Below, in pieces: positions 1-9,028 of a stretch of 64,000 nucleotides of DNA. Numbering within the stretch: position 1 is the stretch's first letter; every line of letters begins with the position of its first letter. The position numbers were made by a program, and so were the translations under genes. This DNA is from Streptomyces fodineus (GTDB taxonomy: Bacteria > Actinomycetota > Actinomycetes > Streptomycetales > Streptomycetaceae). The stretch covers positions 2,480,001 through 2,544,000 of the forward strand of contig NZ_CP017248.1 of the NCBI RefSeq assembly GCF_001735805.1, in the 5' to 3' direction. A model generated the notes under the pieces. It had not been told where the DNA came from, made no database searches, and saw nothing but the letters and a program-made list of their open reading frames with translations.

Positions 1-240
1 GTCCATGATCTTGCCCTTGTGCCCGAAGTGCTCGGGGTCGAACTCGGCGGGCTCGGGTACCAGCAGGTTCTCCCGCTGGGCGAAGAACTCGTCGTTGGCG
101 GCGATGACACCGGCGCCGAGCTGCCGGTCGGCGAGGTTGGCGTACTGGGTGAAGGGGAAGTCGGCGGTGCGGTAGTCCGCGTACGGGTCGCCGCCTCCGT
201 AGGGGTTCGCGTCGCCGGTGAAGCTGGGTATCGCCGTCAC
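1..240 (-). CDS. alc: Allantoicase, N-terminal part (gene runs off the left edge)
   Basis: The first 80 codons of allantoicase, which splits allantoate into ureidoglycolate and urea. The predicted start reads MTAIPSFTGDANPYGGGDPY, typical of the family, and continues through a DFPFTQYANLADRQLG stretch and an NLLVPEPAEF stretch. The start is a GTG at 240 preceded by GGAAAGGA. It lies 51 bases after the allantoinase stop on the same strand, so it is probably the second gene of an allB-alc operon and follows its product in the pathway. The C-terminal three quarters are outside the window. Confidence 0.9.
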   Translation of the reverse strand, partial: MTAIPSFTGDANPYGGGDPYADYRTADFPFTQYANLADRQLGAGVIAANDEFFAQRENLLVPEPAEFDPEHFGHKGKIMD

Positions 241-291
241 GGTGATCAGGGGGTCCTTTCCGGAGTCGGCCGGTTGCGGGTGCGGGGTGGC

Positions 292-1632
292 TTACTGGGG
301 GCTGGCGAGCAGCGTGCCCCTGGGCTCGGTGAACTCGCCGCCGTCGACGATGCGTTCGCCGCGCAGCCAGGTGGACTTCACGACGCCGTACAGGGTCTTG
401 CCGGCGTACGCGGTGACCCGGTTGCGGTGCTGGAGGCCGGCCGGGTCGACGGTGAAGGTCTCGTCGGGGGCGAGGACCGCGAAGTCCGCGTCGTGGCCGG
501 GCGCGATGGCGCCCTTCCGCGCGTCGAGGCCGACCAGGGCGGCGGTCTGCGTGGACATCCAGCGCACGACGTCCTCCAGGCCGTGGCCGCGCTTGCGGGC
601 CTCGGTCCATACGGCGGAGAGGCTGAGCTGGAGGCCGGAGATGCCGCCCCAGGCGGTGGCGAAGTCGTCGGTCTTCAGGTCGGCGGTGGAGGGCGAGTGG
701 TCGGTGACGACACAGTCGATCGTGCCGTCGGCCAACGCCTCCCACAGCAGGTCCTGGTTGGCGGCCTCACGGATGGGCGGGCAGCACTTGAACTCGCTGG
801 CGCCGTCCGGGACTTCCTCCGCGGTGAGGGTGAGGTAGTGCGGGCAGGTCTCCACGGTGATCCGCACGCCCTCGGCGCGGGCCGCGCGGATCAGCGGCAG
901 CGCGTCACTGGAGGACAGGTGCAGCACGTGCACGCGCGCGTGGAGGCGCCGGGCCTGCGCGATCAGGTTCGCGATGGCCGTGTCCTCGGCGTCGCGCGGG
1001 CGGGAGGCGAGGAAGTCGGCGTACCTGGGGCCGCCGTGCTGCGGGGCGGTGGCGAGGTGGTGCGGGTCCTCGGCGTGCACGATCAGCAGGCCGTCGAAGC
1101 CCGCGATCTCCGCCATCGACCGGGCGAGCCGGTCCTGGTCGAGGTGCGGGAACTCGTCCACGCCGGACGGGGACAGGAACGCCTTGAAGCCGAAGACACC
1201 GGCGTCCTGCAGCGGGCGCAGGTCCTTGACGTTGTCCGGCAGGGCGCCGCCCCAGAAGCCGACGTCGATGTGCGCCTTGTCGGCGGCGACCGCCTGCTTC
1301 ACGTGCAGGTTGTCGACGGTCGTGGTCGGCGGGAGGGAGTTGAGCGGCATGTCGATCAGCGTGGTGATGCCGCCGGCCGCCGCGGCGCGGGTGGCGGTCC
1401 AGAAACCCTCCCACTCGGTGCGGCCCGGGTCGTTGACGTGCACGTGGGTGTCGACCAGGCCGGGCAGCAGGACGTCGTCGCCGAGGTCCGCCAGCCGCAC
1501 GCCGGCCGGGACCTCGGTGTCGTACGGCAGGACGGCCGTGATCCTCCCGGCGGTCACGGTGACCGTGGCGGCCCGCGTCCCTTCAGGAGTGATGACGCGC
1601 GTCGAGCGCAGGACCAGTTCAGCGTCGGACAC
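292..1632 (-). CDS. allB: Allantoinase
   Basis: A cyclic amidohydrolase of 446 residues that opens the allantoin ring to allantoate. Metal ligands are visible: HVHVNDPGR near residue 63, the lysine to be carbamylated in [10 protein letters not shown] near 150, histidines in IVHAEDPHH (about 185) and VLHLSSSD (about 240), and the catalytic aspartate in VTDHSP near 315. Length is normal for AllB. It heads the minus-strand operon with allantoicase and is divergent from the regulator allR. A palindrome (1697-1713) lies 65 bases upstream of the start and overlaps a possible -35. Confidence 0.95.
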   Translation of the reverse strand: MSDAELVLRSTRVITPEGTRAATVTVTAGRITAVLPYDTEVPAGVRLADLGDDVLLPGLVDTHVHVNDPGRTEWEGFWTATRAAAAGGITTLIDMPLNSLPPTTTVDNLHVKQAVAADKAHIDVGFWGGALPDNVKDLRPLQDAGVFGFKAFLSPSGVDEFPHLDQDRLARSMAEIAGFDGLLIVHAEDPHHLATAPQHGGPRYADFLASRPRDAEDTAIANLIAQARRLHARVHVLHLSSSDALPLIRAARAEGVRITVETCPHYLTLTAEEVPDGASEFKCCPPIREAANQDLLWEALADGTIDCVVTDHSPSTADLKTDDFATAWGGISGLQLSLSAVWTEARKRGHGLEDVVRWMSTQTAALVGLDARKGAIAPGHDADFAVLAPDETFTVDPAGLQHRNRVTAYAGKTLYGVVKSTWLRGERIVDGGEFTEPRGTLLASPQ

Positions 1633-1696
1633 CCGAACCCCTCTCTGTACCGCCGTTTTACGCCCAGGAAACGGGATTTACACCCACGTAACGGAT

Positions 1697-1713
1697 TTCA
1701 ACGTTCTGTTGAA
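1697..1713. promoter_or_regulatory. TTCAAC-N5-GTTGAA palindrome in the allB promoter (class I operator)
   Basis: TTCAACGTTCTGTTGAA is a perfect 6-bp inverted repeat with a 5-bp spacer. Read on the minus strand, its end supplies a TTGAAA that could act as the allB -35. The same 17-bp design occurs at aceB (3845-3861), uraD (27404-27420) and katA (43568-43584). The binding protein is not known from the sequence. Confidence 0.7.
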
Positions 1714-1784
1714 GGAGTCTTCACTCCCGCTTCCCCGCAGTCAAGGGGCACACTTCGGGACGGCATGCGATCCGCGCCCATCTC

Positions 1785-1827
1785 TGGACTTTTCCACAAA
1801 GCGGAATTAGAATTCCAGCAAGCAGAA
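1785..1827 (+). promoter_or_regulatory. allR promoter with two class II boxes spaced 21 bp
   Basis: A -35 TGGACT (1785-1790) and a -10 TAGAAT (1808-1813) are separated by 17 bp. Box 1, TTCCACAAAGCGGAA (1792-1806), fills the spacer. Box 2, TTCCAGCAAGCAGAA (1813-1827), begins exactly 21 bp later and touches the -10. A protein bound here would block polymerase, so allR probably represses itself. The TTCC...GGAA design resembles known IclR-family sites (established for the family; specific binding here is inferred). Confidence 0.7.
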
Positions 1828-1906
1828 CGTAGCTACGTACAAGCAGGGAGTCAACCGACTGCCGGGTAGGCTTCTGCCCTCTTGCCAGTCCCGAAAGGAA
1901 CGCGCC

Positions 1907-2701
1907 GTGCCGACGTCCAGCGCCAGCACCACCGACTCCGCCAAACCCGCCGCCGCAGGCGGGGTCCAGTCCCTGGAGCGCGCCTTCGATCTGCTCGAGC
2001 GGATGGCGGACGCGGGCGGCGAGGTCGGCCTGAGTGAGCTGTCCGCGACCAGCGGGCTGCCGCTGCCGACCATCCACCGGCTGATGCGCACCCTGGTCGC
2101 CTGCGGGTACGTCCGCCAGCAGCCGAACCGGCGGTACGCGCTCGGCCCCCGGCTGATCCGGCTCGGCGAGTCGGCGTCCCGGCTGCTCGGCACCTGGGCG
2201 CGGCCGTATCTCGCGCGGCTGGTCGAGGAGACCGGCGAGACGGCGAACATGGCACTGCTGGACGGCGACGAGATCGTGTACGTCGCCCAGGTGCCGTCGA
2301 AGCACTCGATGCGGATGTTCACGGAAGTGGGCCGGCGGGTGCTTCCGCACTCGACCGGCGTCGGCAAGGCGCTCCTCGCCGGGGTGCCGGACGACGAGGT
2401 GCGGGCGCTGCTGGCCCGTACGGGGATGCCGGCCGCGACCGAGAAGACCATCACCACGCCGGAGGGGTTCCTCGCGGCGCTGGAGGATGTACGGCAGCTG
2501 GGGTACGCCGTGGACGACAACGAGCAGGAGATAGGGGTGCGGTGCCTCGCGGTGTCCGTGCCGGAGTCTCCGACGGCTGCGGCGATCTCGATCTCCGGGC
2601 CGGCCGGGCGGGTCACCGAAGCGGCCACCGAGAAGATCGTGCCCGTGCTGCAGCAGATTGCCGTCGAGTTGTCCCAGGCGCTGGCCAGTTCGGGCGCCTG
2701 A
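1907..2701 (+). CDS. allR: IclR-family regulator of allantoin/glyoxylate genes (AllR-like)
   Basis: A 264-residue IclR-type transcription factor. After a short Ala-rich tail comes a winged helix: SLERAFDLLERMA, then SELSATSGLPLPTIHRLM as the recognition region (about residues 40-60). The effector domain follows, with HSTGVGKALLA near 150 and the conserved C-terminal AAISISGPAGRVT. The GTG start at 1907 is chosen because AAAGGAA lies 7-8 bases before it. It is divergent from allB-alc, which is the usual place for the allantoin repressor in streptomycetes. Its promoter carries two candidate operators, so autoregulation is likely. Confidence 0.9.
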   Translation: MPTSSASTTDSAKPAAAGGVQSLERAFDLLERMADAGGEVGLSELSATSGLPLPTIHRLMRTLVACGYVRQQPNRRYALGPRLIRLGESASRLLGTWARPYLARLVEETGETANMALLDGDEIVYVAQVPSKHSMRMFTEVGRRVLPHSTGVGKALLAGVPDDEVRALLARTGMPAATEKTITTPEGFLAALEDVRQLGYAVDDNEQEIGVRCLAVSVPESPTAAAISISGPAGRVTEAATEKIVPVLQQIAVELSQALASSGA

Positions 2702-2746
2702 GAGCTCGGGAGGCATTGACCGTCGGCGGGTGCGAGTGCGGTGCAC

Positions 2747-3064
2747 TCACCCCCGCTGCATTGGTTCCCCGAAGAGATCCACCGCCTCCCGGACCCCGCT
2801 CAAGCCCCTCGCCAATGCGCTGACCGAGCCGATCGCGCCCGCGATCAGTAACAGGGAGCTGCGCAGGCGGGGGATCTCCGGGCGGCCGCCGGTGGCCATC
2901 GCCGCCAGGGCGGCCAGTTCGTCCTCGGCTATGGCGCGGTCGGGGAAGTCGGACGGGAGCGCGGCGAGTTCGCGGCGCAGCCGGGACACCGCGGTCCGCA
3001 ACTCCGCCACCCTAGGGTCCTCGCCGCTGCCGGTCACTGGCCTCTGCCCCAAGCTCCGCAACAC
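2747..3064 (-). CDS. Small conserved streptomycete protein, DUF5955-like
   Basis: A protein of about 105 residues containing VAELRTAVSRLRRELAALP, a likely amphipathic or coiled helix, then RAIAEDELAALAAMA and a C-terminal hydrophobic stretch RLRSSLLLIAGAIGSVSALA. I recognise the pattern as resembling the uncharacterised DUF5955 family, from memory only. The GTG at 3064 is preceded by GGGGGAGGG; a TTG at 3061 or a GTG at 3037 are alternatives. It sits tail to tail with allR and head to head with the MobA-like gene. No function can be assigned. Confidence 0.6.
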   Translation of the reverse strand: MLRSLGQRPVTGSGEDPRVAELRTAVSRLRRELAALPSDFPDRAIAEDELAALAAMATGGRPEIPRLRSSLLLIAGAIGSVSALARGLSGVREAVDLFGEPMQRG

Positions 3065-3193
3065 AGCCCTCCCCCTCTCACGCCGACGTGCGCGGGCCAG
3101 TAAACGCCACCGTGTCCGGGAGCGCCACAGGGCGGACCGAAATTCAGCCCAACGAAACCGGCCGCCGGCCTGCCCGTCAGGTATGCAGGACGC

Positions 3194-3796
3194 ATGACGG
3201 ACATCCATCGCGAGGAGGTCGCCGGGCTGCTGCTCGCCGCCGGCGGGGGCAGACGGCTCGGCGGGCGGCCCAAGGCGCTGCTGGAGCACCGGGGACGGCC
3301 GCTGGTCGAGCACGCGGTCGGAGTGCTGCGCGCGGCCGGATGCGCGCGGGTGCACGTGGTGCTGGGCGCCCGCGCCGAGGACGTGCGGGCGCGGGCCGAG
3401 CTCAGCGGCTGTGTGCTCGTGGACAACCCCGACTGGGCCCGGGGCATGGGTACCTCGCTGCGGGCCGGACTGGCCTCGTTCGACGGCACCGGCGTGCGCG
3501 CGGCCCTGGTGAGCCTCGTCGACCAGCCGGGCATCGGGGCGGCGGCCGTGGCGCGGGTGCTCGGCGCGTACGAGGACGAGAAATCGCTGGTGTCGGCCGC
3601 CTACGACGGCATACGCGGGCATCCCGTCCTCTTCGGCGCGGCCCACTGGGCGGGCATCGCGGCGACCGCCACCGGGGATCGCGGGGCCCGGGACTACCTC
3701 AAGGGGCACGCCGGACGGATCCGGCTCGTGGAGTGCGCGGACGTGGCCGAGCCGTACGACATCGACACCGAAGCCGATCTGCGCCACCTTGAGTGA
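3194..3796 (+). CDS. MobA/MocA-like nucleotidyltransferase
   Basis: A 200-residue NTP transferase domain protein. The nucleotide-binding motif LLLAAGGGRRLGGRPKALL lies at residues 12-30, VLVDNPDWARGMGTSLRAGL near 75-95 and LVDQPG near 110, with RGHPVLF near 140. These fit the MocA branch that transfers CMP or GMP to molybdopterin. Xanthine dehydrogenase uses molybdenum cofactor, so its place among purine genes suggests cofactor maturation for that enzyme, but no dehydrogenase is in the window and this is inference. Confidence 0.8.
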   Translation: MTDIHREEVAGLLLAAGGGRRLGGRPKALLEHRGRPLVEHAVGVLRAAGCARVHVVLGARAEDVRARAELSGCVLVDNPDWARGMGTSLRAGLASFDGTGVRAALVSLVDQPGIGAAAVARVLGAYEDEKSLVSAAYDGIRGHPVLFGAAHWAGIAATATGDRGARDYLKGHAGRIRLVECADVAEPYDIDTEADLRHLE

Positions 3797-3844
3797 ACGG
3801 GGTGGCACTGGGCGCCACCTTCCCTCGACTCAGAGAATCTCGAT

Positions 3845-3898
3845 ATCAACAAACCATTGAAGTTCCACGATGAGGAAACTACTATCCACTGTTCAGAA
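3845..3898 (+). promoter_or_regulatory. aceB promoter: class I palindrome plus two class II boxes
   Basis: ATCAACAAACCATTGAA (3845-3861) is the class I palindrome and overlaps a -35 TTGAAG (3857-3862). Seventeen bases later is a -10 TACTAT (3880-3885). The spacer contains class II box 1, TTCCACGATGAGGAA (3863-3877). Box 2, ATCCACTGTTCAGAA (3884-3898), starts 21 bp after box 1. Both operator types therefore sit on one promoter, covering the -35, the spacer and the start region. This geometry predicts repression by two inputs. Confidence 0.75.
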
Positions 3899-3980
3899 GC
3901 GCCTGCCCGCACAGTCGGCGCTGTTTGCCCTATTCGTGCCACTAGGCACCCGGTGCCACCGCTGAAGGAAGTGACAGCTC

Positions 3981-5606
<1,626 letters not shown>

Positions 5607-5624
5607 CGCCCTACGCGGGTTCGT

Positions 5625-5662
5625 CCGAGTGGCCCAGGGAACTGCTTCCCCGGGCCGCTCGG
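5625..5662. terminator. Hairpin between convergent aceB and the HipA-like gene
   Basis: CCGAGTGGCCCAGGG (5625-5639) pairs with CCCCGGGCCGCTCGG (5648-5662) with two mismatches and an 8-base loop. It begins 19 bases after the aceB stop and ends before the convergent gene, so it can end both transcripts. There is no T-tract, as is common in Streptomyces. Confidence 0.6.
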
Positions 5663-5691
5663 TCGCGTACCGGGCGCTTGACCGCCGTGGG

Positions 5692-6591
5692 CTACCGGTC
5701 CTGTTCCGCCGCCGGCTCGCCGTGCAGGTCGGGGACGTGCTTGAGCCAGGCCGGGCGGCCGGCCTGGGTCCTGGCCGCGCGGGCGGCCTCCTCGGCCGCG
5801 AGCTGCTCGCGGCTCGGGAAGTCGGTGGGCAGCCACTCGGGCGACAGGCGGACCCGGGCCAGGAGGTAGTCGGCGTAGGCGGCGCGGACGTCGTCCGGGG
5901 TCGCGAAGCCCGCGTCCTCGGCCAGCCAGGGGTCCGGGACCTCGGCGACGATCCCGCGCAGCAGCTCCTCGGTCACCCGCGGGGCCAGTTCGGCGTCGGC
6001 GGCGCGCACGTCGGGGCCGTAGTGGCCGAGGGCGTGGTGGCGGAAGTCGTACCTCTTGCCCGGGGTCGAGGTGTCCCAGCGGTGGTGGAAGACGAGGGCG
6101 GCGCCGTGGTCGATGAGCCACAGGCGCGGTGGTGCGGTGCCGAGCGTGGGCCAGACCATGAGGTTGGAGCTGTGGACGGTGCGGTCCACGTTGACGGTCA
6201 GCGCGTCCAGCCAGACGATCCGGCCCGCCTCCAGCGGGTCCACGGGAAAGGTCTTCGCGATCTCCGGAGTGAAGTCCCGGGCACCCGGCAGGTAGTCCAT
6301 GCCGAGGTTCACGCCCGCGCTCGCGCCGTGCAGCTCCCGGACCTCCTGGTGCGGTTCGGCGGCGGCGATCGCGGGGTCGAAGTGGACGAGGACCAGCTCG
6401 GGGAAGCGCAGGCCGAGCGCGCGGGCGAGTTCGCCGACGATCACCTCGGCGACCAGCGCCTTGTGTCCCTGCGCGGAGCCGGTGAACTTCACTACGTAGG
6501 TGCCGTCGTCGTCGGCCTCGACGAGCCCGGGGACGGAGCCGCCGGACCGCAGGGGCGCGATGTAGCGGTCTGCGGTGACCTCCCTCAGCAT
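5692..6591 (-). CDS. HipA-family kinase without a HipB partner
   Basis: A 299-residue protein resembling the single-domain HipA-like kinases of actinomycetes. TYVVKFTGSAQGHKALVAEVIVGELARAL at about 30-58 supplies the ATP-binding lysine and the following helix. LDALTVNVDRTVHSSNLMVWP (about 130-150) resembles the catalytic loop, and LWLIDHGAALVF (about 158-170) is the metal-binding D-containing motif. Classical HipA toxins are about 440 residues and follow hipB; here no Xre-type antitoxin is adjacent, so a toxin role is unproven. It is convergent with aceB. Confidence 0.75.
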   Translation of the reverse strand: MLREVTADRYIAPLRSGGSVPGLVEADDDGTYVVKFTGSAQGHKALVAEVIVGELARALGLRFPELVLVHFDPAIAAAEPHQEVRELHGASAGVNLGMDYLPGARDFTPEIAKTFPVDPLEAGRIVWLDALTVNVDRTVHSSNLMVWPTLGTAPPRLWLIDHGAALVFHHRWDTSTPGKRYDFRHHALGHYGPDVRAADAELAPRVTEELLRGIVAEVPDPWLAEDAGFATPDDVRAAYADYLLARVRLSPEWLPTDFPSREQLAAEEAARAARTQAGRPAWLKHVPDLHGEPAAEQDR

Positions 6592-6670
6592 GTTCCCTGG
6601 CTCCCCGGCGGTTTCGTCTCACGATCAGCCTCGACCGGCATAGTAACCGGGCGTGCACGGCCCGCGCCGG

Positions 6671-7714
6671 TCATGCGCTCCCGGGCGCGGACGCGGTGCG
6701 CGGGGGGCCGCTGTGCACTCCGGTGCGGTACTTGGGGACCCGGATCGTGATCTTCGTCCCGGCTCCCACGCCGGTCTCGATCACCAGGCCGTGCTCCTCG
6801 CCGTAGACCTGGCGCAGCCGCTCGTCGACGTTGCGCAGCCCGATGCCGGTCGCGGGGCCGTCCTCGCCACGCAGGATGCGGCGGAGCCGGTCCGGTTCCA
6901 TACCGACTCCGTTGTCCTCGATTTCGATGCGGGCCAAGGCCCCCTCGTCCTTCGCGGTGAGGGTGATGCGGCTGCGCTCGACGCTCTCCTCCAGTCCGTG
7001 CTTGACCGCGTTCTCCACCAGCGGCTGCAGGCACAGGAACGGTACGGCCACGGGCAGCACCTCGGGGGCGATCTGCAGGGTCACCTCCAGCCGCTGCCCG
7101 AACCGGGCCCGCACCAGTTCCAGGAACTGCTCGGTCGAGCGCAACTCCTCGGCCAGCGTGGTGAACTCACCGTGACGGCGGAAGGAGTAGCGGGTGAAGT
7201 CGGCGAACTCCAGCAGGAGTTCGCGGGCCCGCGCGGGGTCGGTGCGTACGAACGAGGCGATCGCCGCGAGGGAGTTGTAGATGAAGTGCGGGGAGATCTG
7301 GGCGCGCAGCGCGCGGATCTCCGCCTCGATCAGTCCCGTGCGGGTCCGGTCGAGATCGGCGAGTTCGAGCTGTACGGAGATCCAGCGGGCCACCTCCTCG
7401 GTGGCCCGGACCGCGTCGGCCGACTCCATGGCGCCGAGCACGACGAGCGCGCCGAGCACGCGCCCTTCGACGGTGAGCGGCGCGGCGGCGCCCCGGCGCA
7501 CCGGGCAGTCCGGGTCGGGGCAGTCGACGGCGAAGGTCTGGGTACGGCCCGTGGCCGGCACCTGGCGGACCCGGTCCCATGCCTTGTCCTCGTGGTGCCG
7601 GCCCGGCCCGTCCCAGGCCAGCAGCCGGTCGCCGTCGGTGAGACCGAGCGCGGCCGTACCGAACAGCGGACGGAGCCGGCGTACCGCCTTGCGGGCGGAG
7701 TGGAGTGCAGGCAT
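6671..7714 (-). CDS. LytS-type sensor histidine kinase, apparently short at the N-terminus
   Basis: A soluble-looking kinase of about 347 residues. The N-terminal half is GAF-like (FGTAALGLTDGDRLLAW ... RRGAAAPLTVEGRVLGALVVLG). It is followed by the His_kinase box IRALRAQISPHFIYNSLAAI with the phosphoacceptor histidine, and by the ATPase motifs PLVENAVKHGLE, IEDNGVGM and GIGLRNVDERL. Homologues I recall carry about 60 more N-terminal residues with a membrane segment before the ARKAVRRLRPLFG stretch. Here no good ribosome site precedes the ATG at 7714 or the GTG at 7756, so the start is uncertain. No response regulator is nearby. Confidence 0.7.
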   Translation of the reverse strand: MPALHSARKAVRRLRPLFGTAALGLTDGDRLLAWDGPGRHHEDKAWDRVRQVPATGRTQTFAVDCPDPDCPVRRGAAAPLTVEGRVLGALVVLGAMESADAVRATEEVARWISVQLELADLDRTRTGLIEAEIRALRAQISPHFIYNSLAAIASFVRTDPARARELLLEFADFTRYSFRRHGEFTTLAEELRSTEQFLELVRARFGQRLEVTLQIAPEVLPVAVPFLCLQPLVENAVKHGLEESVERSRITLTAKDEGALARIEIEDNGVGMEPDRLRRILRGEDGPATGIGLRNVDERLRQVYGEEHGLVIETGVGAGTKITIRVPKYRTGVHSGPPRTASAPGSA

Positions 7715-8136
7715 CAGAAAACCACAACCCCGGGTTCCGGTCACGCCCACGGTCACGATGTGGGGCCGGGTTCCACGACCCGCCAACCATGGCCATGAGT
7801 GACATGCGTCACGCCGCGTTCGGGACCTAGTCGTGCCGGGTAGTAGACGCGACTCCGGCGACAATATGGGATTTGTCCGTCTTGCCGTGCGCATGAGCTG
7901 TTCTGCGAGCACCGCCATGCCGCCCTCTCGGCGCGGTCCCGTATTCATCGCAGAAAGACCCCTCCTGACGGCCCACCAGGCATCAGCAAACATCGCGGAC
8001 GCGAAGTCGGCATCTCTCCACCCGGCTGGCAAGAGCCGTCAGGGTCTACGAGGTGAGGTAGTAGAAGGGGCCTTTGCGCTTCTTGTGAGGCCGTCCTGAG
8101 AATGAGCGCTCGGCGATCACCGAGTGAGGTTCACGC
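7715..8136. other. 422-base gap upstream of the kinase and the CAP gene
   Basis: The minus-strand frame of the kinase stays open to 8032, but its residues show no family pattern and no membrane segment. I take it as non-coding or as the remains of a lost N-terminus. A weak inverted repeat, CTCGG-N6-CCGAG, lies near 8113-8128 just before the CAP gene. I see no RNA gene or riboswitch here. Confidence 0.35.
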
Positions 8137-8874
8137 ATGGCCAAGCACCGTAAAGCGCAGCGTTTCCGGCGGATAGTCATCGGCACCGTAGCCATCGGCG
8201 CCGTGGGCGTGCCGTCCGTCGCCCTGGCCTGTTCCGGCTGGCCGAACGGCGGGACGGACCGGTCCGACGCCGCCGCGACGACCACCCCCGAGCACCGGCA
8301 CCACCACGGCCACCGGCATCACCACAGCAACGGCCACCGTCACACCGGTACGCCGCAGGCCACCGCGTCGCCCACGCACCCGGCCACCGCTCCCCCGAGC
8401 ACCCACAAGACGGCCGCGCCCAGCGCCCCCAGGACCATCGCAGCCGCGTCCAAGGCCCCCGCCGCGCCGAGCACCCCGAAGCCCACGGCGACGGCGTCCG
8501 GGGTCACCGCACGCATCGTGCAGCTCGTCAACGCCGAGCGCGCCAAGGTCGGTTGCCATCCCCTGACCGTGAACGCGGCGCTGATGAAGGCCGCGCAGGC
8601 CCACAGCGCGGACATGGCGGCCCACCAGAACATGTCGCACACCGGGTCCGACGGCTCGTCCCCGGGCGACCGCATCACGCGCGCCGGCTACGCCTGGAGC
8701 GCCTACGGCGAGAACGTCGCCTACGGCTACGCCACCGCGGACCAGGTCATGACGGGCTGGATGAACAGCCCCGGACACCGGGCCAACATCCTCGACTGCT
8801 CGTTCAAGGAGATCGGCGTCGGTCTCGCGCAGCCGGGCAGCTACTGGACCCAGGACTTCGGTACGGCCCGGTAA
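8137..8874 (+). CDS. Secreted CAP-domain (SCP/PR-1) protein with a histidine-rich linker
   Basis: A 245-residue exported protein. Residues 1-31 form a signal peptide (basic start, then IGTVAIGAVGVPSVALA). Residues 50-75 are strikingly histidine-rich (EHRHHHGHRHHHSNGHRHTG), followed by a Thr/Ala/Pro-rich spacer to about 120. The CAP domain follows: VQLVNAERAKVGCHPL, MAAHQNMSHTGSDGSSPGDR, YAWSAYGENVAYGY, WMNSPGHRANILD and KEIGVGLA. The CAP signature is intact. CAP proteins act outside the cell and their role in streptomycetes is mostly unknown. The histidine run could bind metal (inference). Confidence 0.85.
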   Translation: MAKHRKAQRFRRIVIGTVAIGAVGVPSVALACSGWPNGGTDRSDAAATTTPEHRHHHGHRHHHSNGHRHTGTPQATASPTHPATAPPSTHKTAAPSAPRTIAAASKAPAAPSTPKPTATASGVTARIVQLVNAERAKVGCHPLTVNAALMKAAQAHSADMAAHQNMSHTGSDGSSPGDRITRAGYAWSAYGENVAYGYATADQVMTGWMNSPGHRANILDCSFKEIGVGLAQPGSYWTQDFGTAR

Positions 8875-8899
8875 GCGCGCAGGCCGGTGGCCGCACATG

Positions 8900-8953
8900 C
8901 CCCGTAAGCCCCGCAGGCCCCGTAAGCCCCGCAGGCCCGGTAAGCCCACGGGG
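8900..8953. repeat. 18-bp tandem repeat after the CAP gene
   Basis: CCCCGTAAGCCCCGCAGG occurs exactly at 8900-8917 and 8918-8935, with a third, altered copy at 8936-8953. It lies between the CAP stop and the convergent siderophore synthetase stop, so it is probably non-coding. It may have grown by slippage. Confidence 0.7.
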
Positions 8954-9028
8954 CCGGTACGTCCGGCAGGCCCGGCAAGCCCGGCCGGCCCGGCAGCGGC
9001 CCCGCAGGATCCGTAGGCCCACCGCGGG

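Noticed and set aside
19..1869. A 616-codon plus-strand frame across allB
   Set aside because: It is the complement of allantoicase/allantoinase in high-G+C DNA; the minus-strand proteins carry clear family motifs.
5692..6591. A complete toxin-antitoxin module
   Set aside because: Only the HipA-like kinase is present; no small DNA-binding partner overlaps or adjoins it.
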